DNA of 36,161 bases from Apostichopus californicus (Eukaryota; Echinodermata; Holothuroidea; Aspidochirotida; Stichopodidae). Under the pieces are notes generated by a model. It ran no database searches. It was not told the DNA's origin and was given only the letters and a program-made list of their open reading frames with translations. Below are positions 1 to 11,896 of the stretch, piece after piece; the stretch's first letter is position 1, and each line of letters starts with the position of its first letter. The stretch spans positions 1 to 36,161 of the forward strand of contig JAIPMN010209335.1 of NCBI GenBank assembly GCA_020650975.1, given 5' to 3'. The position numbers and the translations under genes are program-made.

Positions 1-51
1 GATTCGTGGCATGGACCAGCATTTGCCTTCTCAAGAGTTGGAAGCTATGTA
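1..51 (+). CDS. possible 3' end of a plus-strand gene running in from the left
   Basis: One frame is open from the window edge and ends in a stop at about 49-51, giving the short tail IRGMDQHLPSQELEAM. An AATAAA polyadenylation hexamer follows at about 132-137, a normal distance for a short 3' UTR. The tail is too short to assign to a family and may be chance or part of a transposon. Confidence 0.2.
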
Positions 52-753
52 AATGTATGAGCATGAGGATTTACAGTTTAACACCATTTTGCAGTTACAG
101 GCTGGTTGTTAGAAATTTATAACCTATGAGAAATAAAATTTCTTGAGAAAGATGATCCCAACTTTGTTTTATAAATATTTTAGAAAATGACACCTGGGAA
201 TCATTTTTTTTAGAAGTAAATTAACATCACCATTGTACACTTTTGTCGCACCAAATTGCATCTGAGGGCATTCAGCAATAGAAAATTAAAAAAAAAAAAT
301 TAAAAAAATCCCCATAGACCCCTCCCCCATATCACTCTAATGCCACTTTGGCCCCTCCCAAACAAAGGCCCTGGATCCGCCAGTGTACAAGAGTGAGAGA
401 ATTGTTAGAATTTACCTTTAAAATGAAAGTGAATATTTTTTCTTTTTCAAATGAAAGCCATCTACTGGTTGATATGACACTTTGCATTCACAATTGTGTT
501 TGGTTCAAACAAGGTATATACTGTTTTATACAACACCTAATAATATTCCGGCCATTTGATTGGTCAATTGCTCGTCGATTGCAGGCAAAATCCGCTCTAT
601 TGCACGCTATGAAATAGAACCATTATGCGTTATACTTTTTGATAGCACTTTTTTCAATGGTAAGAGAGCAGAGAAACCTGTCTGTTGAAAACAATCTGTT
701 GCATGAGTGCATTTTACATCCAATTATATCCAAATTTGAAGGTCTTGTATAAA
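52..753. other. intergenic stretch, AT-rich
   Basis: No supported gene. An A/T-rich tract at about 285-310 is followed by a C-rich segment (310-380) ending in a 'ctggatccgcc' motif, which resembles the ends of degraded DNA transposons. This is an impression only. The open frame at 348-617 has no splice or codon support. Confidence 0.4.
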
Positions 754-917
754 ACAAATAATGAATGGTTTCCATTCGTGCAATAGTGCAAATATTTCAT
801 TCGTTGAAAGATGTAATTTGTTCCATTCAACTCGGCTGCGCCTCGTTGAATGGAACATTCCATCTTTCAACTCATGAAATATTTGCACTATTATACTCAT
901 AACCATTCATTATTTGT
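754..917. repeat. fold-back (long palindromic) element, MITE-like
   Basis: The left arm starts with acaaataatgaatggtt (754-770) and the right arm ends with its exact reverse complement (901-917). Between them the arms keep pairing imperfectly through 'tgcaatagtgcaaatatttcat', 'gttgaaagatg' and 'gttccattcaac', to a centre near 836-842 (ctgcgcc). The whole 164-bp element could form one long hairpin. This is typical of non-autonomous fold-back transposons. No transposase is present. Confidence 0.75.
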
Positions 918-2865
918 ATCATATTTAATGAGTTCGCTTTTAGCATAATGTTTACAGTTTACAGAAATGGTAAACTATTGAAATAACTCCATTTCACTAA
1001 CATTTGTTTTCAGATGGCATAAAACATATAAAGGATAATATTTTATGAAACAATAGTGAGAATTATTTATTTGAGAGTAAACACGATCTATTTTTATGCA
1101 TGACATTTCTCTGTAATACTCTCCTTTGTGCGTGAAGATCTGAGTGGAAAGAGAATTTCAACAACTTTTACAACTTACTGTTGTTAAATAAAGTTTATTA
1201 AAGCAGCTTCAGGTTAGAACCCAAGATCTCCCGATAAGTACTAAGCTTATATAAAGGAGAAAATGAATATTGAATTTGTTAGTTCAGGGAAAATTGTATA
1301 GGCACACAAACAATTGTGTTAGAAAGTAATAAAGCCCAATACTCCTATCAGGAAAATTTGGGAGGACTATGTTAATATTCTACAAACTGCCCATCCAGGA
1401 TCATCCATTAAAACTAACTGATCCAAATCTATTTTTTAACATAACGATTTGAGGTCGGCGTCCCAGAAAAAAAGAAGACAGATGGAAAATATAAGACTGT
1501 TATCACTTTATATGGTATTACAATTGGTATTAGTTAATGACGAACGGTGAAGAAAGCTTATTCAGGTGATTTCTGTAGTTTACATGAAGTTGTTATATTT
1601 GTGGGCAACGATTTTGGATTTTGGTTAACATATAAGCTAGACAGAGGCTTAAAGGCGACTCGATTGTCTTTAACTCCAACTCATGAAAGCAAGTATTACC
1701 ATTTACCCTCGATATATCTACTACGCATCAATTTTGTCTTGGTATGCAGCAAACGTTTGTTGGATAATTTTGGGAAGTTTTCTAGTAACTTCAAAGAAGT
1801 GGAAGACGATTAATATGTACAGGTTTTAAGCAACACAACTTTAAAATCTTTTCAAACTGGGATAAAGATTGCATGTAAATGTTAATGCTAAACTATAAAC
1901 TTATGCAAGGTTGCTTCATACAACGTATTGCTTAATGTAAAAAACAAATTACGTGATAAGCTATGGTAATATAAATTAATCCCCTTTATATGACAATTTA
2001 GCAATCACTTGTACTCTTCTTGAGCAAATCACTTTTTAATTTGTTGGCTTGTGTGGCAACATATTTACCTAAACTTTTGAACGTTACGTTACCTATGGGT
2101 GATTTCGTTATGAAGATACGATGTCTTTTCATCGAATCTAATGCTAGGAAAAATTCTGTCACCATGTATGAAAACGAATAGTGGCCATGTGCACAGGTGT
2201 GCTACAATTTTTTATAGACGTGAATAAAGAATAAATATGAGGTGAAAGTATTTCGCCGATTTGTTTGATCTGTATGACACGAACGCAATTGTGTGAGGAT
2301 AATGAAAAATACTTTTCTATCTGTTATTGTTATGTGTTCCTTTCAAAGAATATCAAAATTCAACTTTCGCTGTACTTCGAAAAAGAAAATGGATGACAGA
2401 AAATACAAAAGGCGAAAAACATAGCATGATAACGTTCTGTTTTACCCCCACGAAACTGCAGAATTTCACAAAGTCCATAATCCAGTTGAAATTTTAATTT
2501 AATTTCAAGTATATCATTCAATTTAAAGGTCAGTTGGAGATGTTCATTATGAAGTTGTGTATAGTCAGTTTTCAACTAAAAAATATTATGGCTTCCTGTG
2601 CTGAGACAGATTTAGGGCCTACCTTTTATTACCTGATCAACAGAAAAATAGAAAATTGTCATAACATGCATAAAATCTCTCTACTCTAAACCTAAATTAA
2701 GATTGATATCATATTGCATATGGGTTTTTTTCCTAGTGAAACTTAATCTAAAAATCACGGAAAACTGTTCATCACTACTGTCTCATGGCTAAGACTGAAT
2801 TATAAGGCTGATTTCTAAGGAAATTCCCAGAGAATTTTGGTTAACAGGAACAAGTGACTACAAAC
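918..2865. other. intergenic, no supported gene
   Basis: AT-rich sequence. The open frames at 1547-1813 (+) and 2360-2575 (-) lack recognisable domains and convincing splice sites. I looked here for further minus-strand Ig, transmembrane or tail exons continuing the gene at 2866-3193 and found none I can defend. Confidence 0.4.
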
Positions 2866-3193
2866 CTTTTACTTGTACTTCGTAGCTGGTGATAATTATG
2901 TCATCGCAAAGACAGTTGTATATTCCCTCATTAGCGATAGTCACATTATCGATAACTACTGCTTTGTCGTCGTTGGTGTAAATCTTCCCTTGAAAACGTG
3001 TATTAATTAAAAGTTTATTAAAGAACAGAAGCGTGCCATCGAACCTCCACTTGGCACTATGTCCTGAGACGCAACAACCTTTCAGATATAAGGATTTGAA
3101 GATATCCAATGTTACACTGTCGCTTGTACTTAGAACAACATGCAACAACAAAATATAAACTTGAGTTATCAGGCAGGAAACACTAATCTCCAT
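2866..3193 (-). CDS. signal peptide plus V-type Ig domain exon (gene C)
   Basis: The first exon, or the whole, of a secreted or membrane Ig protein. The ATG at 3193 opens a hydrophobic signal peptide (MEISVSCLITQVYILLLHVV). One Ig fold follows with KGCC (B strand), AKWRF (C-strand Trp) and the F-strand motif NEGIYNCLC. The exon can end with a phase 1 donor (G|gtttgt) after 109 codons. If it is not spliced, the frame reads two more codons' worth into a stop at 2858-2860, which would make a single-Ig secreted protein. The donor is weak, so both readings stay open. No downstream exon was found to its left. It belongs to the same broad class as the Ig exon at 23174-23506. Confidence 0.6.
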
Positions 3194-5451
3194 AATAACG
3201 TTGATAGAAAAAGGGAGGAAACAACTACTGACATTTCTTTGCAGATGGAGTAGCGAGAAATGGTAATAGAAGTATTTATATGCGTCAACTGGCATGCAAA
3301 TATGCTGTGCATAATACCGTAAGTCTTGAGTTTATAGAGGAAAAATCATGCTGGTTGAGACTCTCAGATAATCAGATGGCCATTAAAGTCAAGACGAGTT
3401 TCGACCCGAGATAAATGAACATAATTTATGGGTCTTTCAAAAGTGATAGAAAGTGAAATTATCCAATTAGGTCAAATAAATTCATGCTCAAAATGAAAGC
3501 AGTCATTAACGACATATTTCCGAAGAAATGCTGAATGGCTCAAATTCACAACAGAAGCTGGTTAATAATAGGTCTAGTTAATTAACAGTCGTGATTATTG
3601 TTCTCTCAAGTATAGAAAAAATAAAACAACGGACGCCGTTCAATGTATTGACTTTCAGAAACTTTGGAAATATATAAAAGAACCTCTTAATAAATTACAG
3701 AAAACAGTCGTCAATAATAGTGAAAGTCATTTCTGTTCGGTTGTTCTAGTGGGAATTTCTAGTGTAGGTATTCAATGCGTTGTAAATTATACAACCACCG
3801 GCTGAACGTATATACAGTAAATATATTACATTTATATCAATGAATAAAACCTACTAAGTAAAGAAGGGGTGTATAGCTTAAAACCCGGTTAGATTTACAC
3901 TACGTTTTACCTTGTTTTGGTGTCCCATTTCCTACGTCGGTGAATGTACAAACGGTTTTGACGATGCCAATGTTAGTTTTCTTATTATAAATGATAATAA
4001 GTAGACGGAGATAGCGTCAACAGTTGCAAAATATAACATTATCATTTCGATGAATTAATAGAGTGGTCTCCCTCGATTGCAGGTGACAGAGGTAGAACTT
4101 GAAAAAAAGAAATTACTCGCAAGAGTAAACATTTACCAAATTAGCACACTGAATGCATGTGTGCATTATATAGACTGCTAATGCTACATTAACGATGCTG
4201 TTCCGAACTTTCATGACAGGTAATGTAATAAGTGCGCTTTGGAAATGACCTGGTACGAATCTTGTACTACAAATTCTGAAGGATTGTACTCCCATTAGTT
4301 GCCAGTGTGGAAAGTGAGATTGTAATATGGGTTTGGAACAGTAAGTTGTAGGACTGTAGCTATACCTGTGTTCTATTGAGACATCTACCTCATGCGCACC
4401 TCGGGTACTAATTTCAGTTTCAATGGGAGAGTACCATTTTCTCTATCACCATCTGGGTTGTAAATAACATGCCACGCTACATATAAACGGTCTTTTGGGT
4501 GTGTCCAGGCGAAAACTGTGAAGTTGGATAGATCCGAAATCGCAGGTTTCGCAATTCCTTAATTCTTTAGTAAAATATGTTGAAGCCAAAACACGCTCGC
4601 GCCAGTACACGTATGTATTATCAAATGTGATTTTTTTGCAGCGCGATGAAGCTAACTTGAGAAGTAATGTAGCGTAAGCACTGCATATAAGGCATTAAAA
4701 GAAATCTGCATTACAGAATACAATAACGTACTCAAATAAGAGATTGAAATTGTTCTACTAATGAAAACATATATGGTTCGTTAGCGCAATCACTATTACT
4801 AAACTAATATATACTACACAGACTATAGATATAGATTCTGCTGAATTCAGGTAAAGTTTAACACTAGGCATGATTTTAAAGGCGGAGGAACATCTCAAGG
4901 TTACACAGAAACCAAAAAAGTATTGCGTAAGGCCTCTTGATGAAAGTTACCAGGTTTCGGCATCGAATCATATGATTTCTACTGTTTCTTTGCATCTACA
5001 TAACAGTCAACCTTTTAAAAAGTGAATTGTTCATTATATTTCAAAGAGTATCGTCAAAAGTAACTCCAGTTTCTTGTTCTAATGAGATAAACTTATAGGC
5101 CAAATGTACGCTGTTATGATTAACGTTGATAACAATAATCAAACCGGTTCCAATTTTCTAAAGACTGTCGATTCCATTCAAGAAACAGTAAACGTTTCTT
5201 ATGTGTGATTCCCTTTACTTAACGTCTCCAATGAACACGCCTCTAACGACATTAAAGGAGTAAGTCAGAGAACTTACATATTTATGGTGTATAATACGAA
5301 AAGTGCAAAACGACTGAACACGGGAAGTGTTTACTCACTTTATGTGCTTATTAGTAGGAAATTACATTTACAAATGAGCTATAACCTCTAAACTTGAAAC
5401 AAGATTGCCATGATTGTGACGTCATAATACTTACTTTTCTTTTTATTGCAG
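3194..5451. other. intergenic or intronic stretch
   Basis: No clear exon. On the minus strand an ATG near 4222 opens a short hydrophobic segment (MKVRNSIVNVALAVYIM) followed by a gtaaat donor near 4134. It resembles a signal-peptide exon but ends in phase 0, which does not fit the phase 1 Ig exons nearby. Any upstream exons of the plus-strand tail exon at 5452 should lie here. I could not identify them. Confidence 0.35.
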
Positions 5452-5618
5452 TCGTCGCCTGTACCGCTTGTACAAAATATTTTGGACAGCCTGAACAAAG
5501 TGAATCAGTGATAAAAAACAACCATGAAGTTCCACTGCTAGAAACTGCTGGGTCGGTTTATTTTAACTTGGTATTCAACGAACTGGCACAAGACGCTTAT
5601 TGCTACGAATCTATGTGA
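5452..5618 (+). CDS. terminal exon with tyrosine-motif cytoplasmic tail
   Basis: A strong acceptor (long T-rich tract then ttgcag) precedes 55 codons starting in phase 1 and ending in TGA at 5616-5618. An AATAAA lies at 5808-5813. The peptide starts VACTACTKYFG and ends with SVYFNLVF and YCYESM. SVYFNL fits the ITIM consensus [SIVL]xYxx[ILV], and YESM fits YxxM. Phase 1 entry matches the cytoplasmic exons of the Ig receptor on the other strand. The same frame is also open upstream and reads DVIILTFLFIAVVACTACT, a possible transmembrane helix, so the exon could instead begin further left without this splice site. Its upstream exons are not identified. Confidence 0.5.
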
Positions 5619-8600
5619 CACTCCCAAAACGACCAACTTTTGACAAACAATGGCATACTGATAACAATTCAACAGTAGTCTGCTTTTTCAAAACTTGTAT
5701 ACATAAATATAAACTTATTTCAGACTTTGATTGATGTTAGGCTCATTAGCCATCAGAACCCTTTAAACTGCAAGTGACCTAACGGGGATGCAAAGCATTC
5801 TGACAACAATAAAACGTGTTTGAAGTAGCCTACTTTTAAAACATTTCAACGATGTAAAGGAATTTGAAACCCAACATCATGTTAATATTAAACATATATA
5901 ACCGAAACCATCCCAATTGGTCGCGCACTTATGGAACACACAAAGTCAATTCTGTCAAATTGTCCTCTTTTACTTGAAGGGAAACCTAGTTCTAGCGAAA
6001 TAGAAGCCATATTTTTCCCCATTTCGACAGCAGATGGAACGCCAAGAGTGCATTAGCAAGATTCTCAAATGTTTTATTTTACTAGTAAAGATCAACAAAG
6101 TTTCCAGAATCTTCGTTGTTTGAGACTTTACAATGAGTAACATGTAACACTCAATACAGTCCTTACATATATTTAACCTGCTAGAGAAATGCCACAATGG
6201 TAAGGTAAACAGTGGGTTAGCAATCAGCGACTTGGTCCCACCGGGCAGCATTAGAAATGGGTCCCAAAAAGAGTTTATTTTAATCCCAAGCACAGCCACG
6301 GTTTGAGTTTGGGTGAGATTTATTTTTATATTGGGCACTTGTTAGACGCATCTTAGCATATTACGGTCTTTTAATGGTTAAATCACTTTACTCTCACAAA
6401 GTGGAACTCACAAATTTGGATCTTTCATTATATCAACCACTGGCTTTATGTAATAGTCTACAATACCATTGATCACTTCATAGAACGAAAAACATCAAGT
6501 TGGTGTTTCCGGGAGGGGTGGTTCAGTCGGGGTATTGTTTAACATTCATCTTGCTTTGATTGTATCGGTATACTTTGCCCTTCCAATCCTAAAAGCGCAT
6601 CGATGCCCTTGTTCCGAAATCAAAGAATACAACATTTAATAATGTTGCACAGTATCTAAAAGGTACCATCTTATAAGTTTTGCAAATAAACAGAAGAAGA
6701 AAAGGTTTACTATGACTTTGATACAAATTGGACGTATTAATGAAATATGTTCATGTTTCTGAGATTATTAATATTATAATTAGAGTGCTTCGTCAATGGT
6801 CTAAGATTTGGCCTGTGACGCTTGATCTAATATACTAACTGCATGTTGAATGTATTCTCACAAGAGAAACAACGAAAAAAAATAGTGACTGATTCTTTCA
6901 AGACAGAAGAGTAAGAAAATGGGAAATGGAAAAGAAAGACACGAAAATTCTTAATATATTTGACATATGTATGAAATGTCTTCACGTAGCATATGTATTT
7001 AACAAATGCGAGTGTAAGAGAAATGAATTATGTGAACGAAGTTTGAACTATTAGGCAGTGAGTCATAGTTCCCTTACACATAGCTTTTCCACATTTAAAT
7101 ACAATATTGAAGGTGACATCTAAACTCCACCGTATTTCTTGCTTTCATTTTGTATAAATGGTATCGTTGTTGTGACATAGACAATATTATGCACATATAA
7201 GAATAACATTGAATCTCCTTTTGCTGTGACATTCTGAGTGTCTTGTTGGGAAGCATATTTTATGGTTAAACATATTATCGGTTATATGGTAATAAGATCC
7301 AAGTTGGACACCAACGATCTTTAGGAAGTCTAGATTTAATTTAGGTCAACAATAAATATATCAAGAAGTTCTCAACATGATAATAACGAATAATTTAAGG
7401 GAATCAGACCATATATTTCACCAAGTGAATGTTAAAGTGCAAGCATTCTCTGAATCCAACTTGTTAACATTATTCTTTCTCCTAAACACATTTTCTTATA
7501 ATTGGTGGTAACACGTAAAGTTCATACTTAGAACTTCAAGGATATCAATTTTTATGTCATAGTTCAATCGAAACTTGACTTGTCCTTCCAAGCAACTGGT
7601 ATGTTAAGATATAAACAATTATAGATAAACGCTTACTAGTTATTAAATTTGGCAGTAATGATAGCAAACTTTATATATAAAAGATTTAAAAAAATGTAAT
7701 TAAGATCTGCCTTTACTTTCAATAATCGAATGTGCTGCTTAAATAATGTAGGAAACTATATAAGACAAGTTCTGCTACTGACCGCTCTAGGCCGCAATTC
7801 ATTCATTAGATAAATGTTCAAATAGATGAGCCACCAGAGAATCGGCATTATTTTGTAATTTGTGTCTAGCTTCGCAGTGGACAAGAGTCTTAGCACATAA
7901 AACGTATATTATGCTGTAAGTATCGGTAGTATTAACCAAACTGTAGGAACACGGCATGGCAAACACTCTTCAAATTGGAACAACCTTCCAGTCAAAGCCA
8001 CTCCACGGGCGGTCAAGGTCAAGTTTACTACAAAGTGAAAAGAAACCAAAGGTCGTATAACAAACTCAAAGTGTGATAAAAAGAAAGAAGTCGTTAACAC
8101 TTTTTTTGGCTTTATGTTTAACACTTATGTTAGCTTTTACTCATGCAAGTTAAATCATATATGTAATATATACAAATTGGGATTCTTTTAGTATAAATAT
8201 GTCGTTATTAAAAAATCAGAAGAATTAATGTCCATATAATAAAATCATGTTTCAAGTTTCAATAATGACTAGTTATCTAATGTCGAATGTGTAAAACATA
8301 CCGCCAATAGTCCATGTAATCTTCTTCCTGTTTAACAATCAGCAAATGCAGTGAGATCAAATAAAAGTTAAAACATTAAACTGTTGAAATAAAACTGTTA
8401 CCGTACATTACAAACAAATTTATCAAAACACTTTTATTATAGAACTATAATACATTATGAAATTACCGTGAGTGAGCATATACCATATTAGAGAATACAT
8501 ACGTCACGCTCTGTTATTCATTGCAAGTGGACTGCTTAGAGCAGCATGACAAGAAACAAAATGTAATCGTGTGCAGTTGTCTTTTACCGAGATTGGTTTA

Positions 8601-8669
8601 TTTTCCTGGATCTATAATGAACCCAACTTAACCGGAACATGTTAACTATTGCCAAAGCCTGTATTGTTC
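5619..8669. other. intergenic, repeat-derived in part
   Basis: No gene supported. A 122-codon minus-strand open frame (5970-6338) has no recognisable domain. The sequence around 6225-6260 (tggtcccaccgggcagc) looks like transposon text rather than a gene. The open frame at 7909-8124 (-) is likewise unassigned. The rest is AT-rich unique-looking sequence. Confidence 0.4.
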
Positions 8670-8931
8670 TTAAGGAACAAACCTACACATTGAATAATTG
8701 TGTAAGACCATGTATTTGCATTTCGTGGGTAGATCTAAGCCGTTTTCAGTGTTAAAATCACTATACAACGAACCATGAGTAAAAACGTTTGTTATAAACA
8801 TAATGCTGCCTGCATGGCAAATATTAAAAATACATTGAGATTCGAATCTAATACTAAATGGTATAACCAAAGGAATATGAATATTTGTGTACATGTCTTC
8901 ATCTAAAGAACCGTTCAAAAAACATCGGAGA
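8670..8931 (-). CDS. possible 3'-terminal exon of the Ig-NACHT gene, LRR2-like start
   Basis: Acceptor tttttgtag precedes 86 codons entered in phase 2 and ended by TAA at 8670-8672. The start (CFLNGSLDEDMYTNIHIP) resembles the LRR2 exons, for example FLNGISEECSNVSIPKG at 32947-33020, and the entry phase is the LRR2 phase. A later segment (IRFESQCIFNI then GSIMFITNVF) loosely resembles the terminal exon at 28701-28883 (LKFKARSQLKNV then GEVFITWTV). Against this, no LRR1 exon was found between this exon and 10277, so the link to the gene upstream is incomplete. It may be chance open frame. Confidence 0.3.
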
Positions 8932-10276
8932 CTACAAAAAGAAAATTGTTTTTGTACAGAATATGAGACCAAAGACATATTGATGCTCACCTGTTCTTCA
9001 TAACCTTCCTGTGTTAATTCCTTTCAATGCCAAAAAAATAATAAAACAATTATTTGAATCATGGATAGAATTGAATGTAAGCGCTCAGTCATTATTTTTT
9101 ACTTTATCCATGATTATACATTTTTGTATAAATGTAACAAAAACATATTAAAATGTAACTTATTGGTGAGGGGGGGGGAGGGGTGCTATAGTAGTCTAAA
9201 AATGCAAGCTATTATTTAGCAAAGGCCAATTGCTTCTACTTGCATAACACATTATATAATAAATATAATAATACCGTCAAAAGGCAGGCGAGGTTTTTCT
9301 GAATGACAACCTTAATGTGTTTGTCATCTTTGCGATCAGACTGATAAAATCGTGAAGCGTGCAGCAGTAAAAATGTGATTGGATACGATACCGGAAGGAC
9401 AACATCTGTGCAACGAATACCTTTCGTATAAGGAAACTGGTGACTAATCCCAATATTAGGCCTATCAATATTTCCCATCACACAAGGCCCTGTAGTTTTC
9501 CGTAAACAGTTTTAAGCGACACTTTCTGGCTCAATAAAAAGTCTAAACGTTTATCAGGTTTGGTATTCTCAACCTTTGTGAATAGGACAAATCAGTTCCC
9601 ATAGGACACTCCTTTGTTTAATTTCTCGGACCAAGGAATTGATAAGTCATTAATATTCAAGAATTTAAACTATGGGACCCACACGTAGCCCCCCTTTTCC
9701 AAATTTGCCGTTTGAACTTTTGGGATGTCGAAATGCTTCCCACAAGTACTTGGTAACGTAACGTTTTACATAATCGTTAGTAATGTCGAGAACATTCCAT
9801 ATTTAGAACGAGAAAATGTGACTAACCTGCTTTTCAACTTCTTCATTCGTTACTTCCGTTTCTTTCACAATCTAGTGAACATAATAAACAAAAGTAGAAA
9901 TAATGTGTCGGAACAATGGAAAAAAATTTAGCGCAATCATCACGGTCTTATTAGTAAATACGCCATCACATTTTCTTATGTAACATTCTTGTTCCTCTAA
10001 TCGAACGGTTGAAGCACAATTATATGCCACATGTCGATAATACGAAGATGTTAAAGATTCACCACCAATGACCACCATAATTAAATTAATTATGCTTAAT
10101 AACGAAATATTACAGGCGCATGCACTAAAGTATTTGGAACATACGTTAGTATGTATCAAATTGTGTCGACATGAGGAAAAATGTGTAAGAACCTTACGAT
10201 CAAAATAGATGCTGTATAAAGTTTCATCAAACAAGTGTAACCTGGAATATGGACTGAATCACAAAGGTATACTCAC
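8932..10276. other. intron or intergenic stretch
   Basis: If the exon at 8670-8931 belongs to the gene, this is intron and should hide at least one more exon to correct the phase. A possible 18-nt micro-exon (acceptor acacag, donor gtgagc, peptide EGYEEQ) lies near 8994-9011. The 120-codon minus frame at 9872-10234 shows no known domain. A G-rich run occurs near 9170-9184. Confidence 0.3.
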
Positions 10277-10344
10277 CAGCCATTTACCGGAATCTAGATT
10301 GAGTTTATAAGACTTCTTTCGCACTTCTGTTGGATGAAACCACA
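10277..10344 (-). CDS. 'SGKW' exon, third cassette of gene A
   Basis: Acceptor ttttcag, donor gtgagt, phase 1 to 0. It encodes WFHPTEVRKKSYKLNLDSG then KWL. The LNL(D/E/Q)SGKW signature is shared with the exons at 16295-16353 and 30037-30110. The WFHPTEV start matches SYHPTKV in the exon at 30037. It follows the LRR2 exon at 10864 in correct phase. The next exon is uncertain. Confidence 0.7.
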
Positions 10345-10863
10345 CTGAAAACAAATGTTAATGACAAAGAAGGTAAAGAATGTCCAATGTCTCATTACAT
10401 ACTTTGATTATCTTGGAATGAATCATTAGAATGTGATGAACGTAGTTAAATTTAGGCCTATGGGAAAATGTTGATAGCTCATGTGAACTTGAAACCTTCA
10501 TAATAGTTATATATTTCTGATATATTTCTATAGCCAGTAATTCCGTACGTTGTAAAACTTGCTGAGAGGTGATGATTTCCTTTTAAATTTGAAAAACAAT
10601 GACGTACCACTGAGTTATACAATAATCGTCATGTCGTAACATTGAGACACCAATAGTCTTTCGCACTGTGTTCTATACCGTATGTCGTGCATTAACGTTG
10701 ATAAATCTTCAACAGCGCTGAACCGAGATATGATTTATGAAATATGAAACTAATAGTTTGAAGGATGTTGAAAAGCAATATGCTTCTCGTTCTTTAGTGT
10801 ATCTGTCAAGATTTGTGGAATTATTGCAATGTCCATTGAAACATTTTATATTAAACAATGTAC

Positions 10864-10940
10864 CTTCAACGCCCTTTACTTTCCAATGGCGTGGGATGAC
10901 TTCAAGCTCGATGCAAAGAGGCAAAATGCAGGCAAGAAAT
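10864..10940 (-). CDS. LRR2 exon, third cassette of gene A
   Basis: Acceptor ttgccaaag, donor gtacat, phase 2 to 1, 25 full codons: FLACILPLCIELEVIPRHWK then VKGVE. It aligns with the LRR2 exons FLNGISEECSNVSIPKG (32947) and FQNGIPPHCSNVDIPMD (12905), including the conserved Ile-Pro near the middle. A competing exon at about 11110-11157 would end the protein within 15 codons (DKLLEIKRKYRVLQ). I prefer this one because both phase and sequence match the family. Confidence 0.65.
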
Positions 10941-11334
10941 CTTTGGCAAGAAACAAAGTAACAAAATGAGCACAAGGAAATTTATCCGATGTAAGCATTA
11001 AAGTCATTTAAGTAACAATGATATGGGAACTCCGCAAAAGTGCCTATATCGATATATTCGAATAACACCTGGTTAAGCCATGCCGGTCAAAATCTGTAAG
11101 GATTCACAATTACTGCAGCACGCGGTACTTCCTTTTAATTTCTAGCAGTTTGTCCCTGAAAATAACAATGTAAGTGTGGTGTAAATGCTTCTACATAAGT
11201 ATCTAATATTACATAGCTTCCCATTGCATTATTGGGAAAGTTTTTAGAGAAAATATATATGAAAGGTAACACCAAAATCCCGAGGGAAAATGAGTGGTAT
11301 TCTGCATCATGATTAAATGACAGTCATCACGCAC

Positions 11335-11537
11335 CTTACTTCCTTAAGGTTTGGAGAACATTGGGCATACTTTAATATTCCCAAAAAGGTTTCAAGGTTG
11401 ATTTTAGATTGTCTGCGTATCATTCGAAACTGTTCAACAGTTGAGAGGTGAGGTAAATGTAGACCCGAAGAAACAATTATTGCATCTTCATCAACCCCTC
11501 TAAAGGATTCATTTAGAAAGAGACGAAATATGGATAT
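11335..11537 (-). CDS. LRR1 exon, third cassette of gene A
   Basis: Acceptor cctttcag, donor gtgcgt, phase 0 to 2, 67 full codons. It starts ISIFRLFLNESFRGVD and carries LPHLSTVEQFRMIRR then FLGILKYAQCSPNLKEV. The leucine spacing and the closing L-K-Y-A..C..L..(I/V) pattern are shared with the other four LRR1 exons and look like a short irregular leucine-rich repeat. It probably forms part of a ligand-sensing or regulatory solenoid after NACHT, as LRRs do in NLRs. That role is inferred. Confidence 0.75.
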
Positions 11538-11896
11538 CTGAAAGGACAAAAAAGTGTTACATTAATAATTCATTGAAGGAAATGTCAAACGATTCATGGA
11601 ATTATAACTTACTAATTCAAACGTGTGGGAATAAAATTGTTTAAAGATTAACCAACATATGTAAACGGGGACATAACAAAGCAATTAACAGATAGAGGAC
11701 ATACCAATAGAAGGGATAGTAGGACGTTTGCGTCTATTTTGATACTTAGGTAAGTTTTATTGAACAAATAGAGAACCACTTAGCGCCAATCCATCGAACT
11801 TAGGAATTCGAAGACATTAGTAGAGATCCGTCAATTGGTTACTTCACTAAGATCTCAAAGATAAAATCGATCATATATCTTCTGTAATATCCATAC

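Noticed and set aside
1547-1813. 88-codon plus-strand open frame
   Set aside because: It starts at a non-ATG codon, has no recognised motif and no flanking splice evidence.
4134-4222. Signal-peptide-like exon (MKVRNSIVNVALAVYIM) on the minus strand
   Set aside because: Its donor leaves phase 0, which does not fit the phase 1 Ig exons, and the Ig exon at 2866-3193 already has its own signal peptide.
5970-6338. 122-codon minus-strand open frame
   Set aside because: No recognisable domain; part of the sequence looks like repeat-derived text.
9277-9481. Hydrophobic minus-strand segment (LIGLILGLVTSFLIRK) as a transmembrane exon
   Set aside because: An in-frame stop lies between the only nearby acceptor and the helix, so it cannot be spliced in.
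9872-10234. 120-codon minus-strand open frame next to the last SGKW exon
   Set aside because: No domain, no LRR1 or tail-exon similarity and no convincing splice boundaries; likely chance in AT-rich DNA.
11110-11157. Exon ending gene A early (peptide DKLLEIKRKYRVLQ, then stop) after acceptor attttcag
   Set aside because: It fits the phase but has no similarity to any cassette exon, whereas 10864-10940 matches the LRR2 family in sequence, length and phase.
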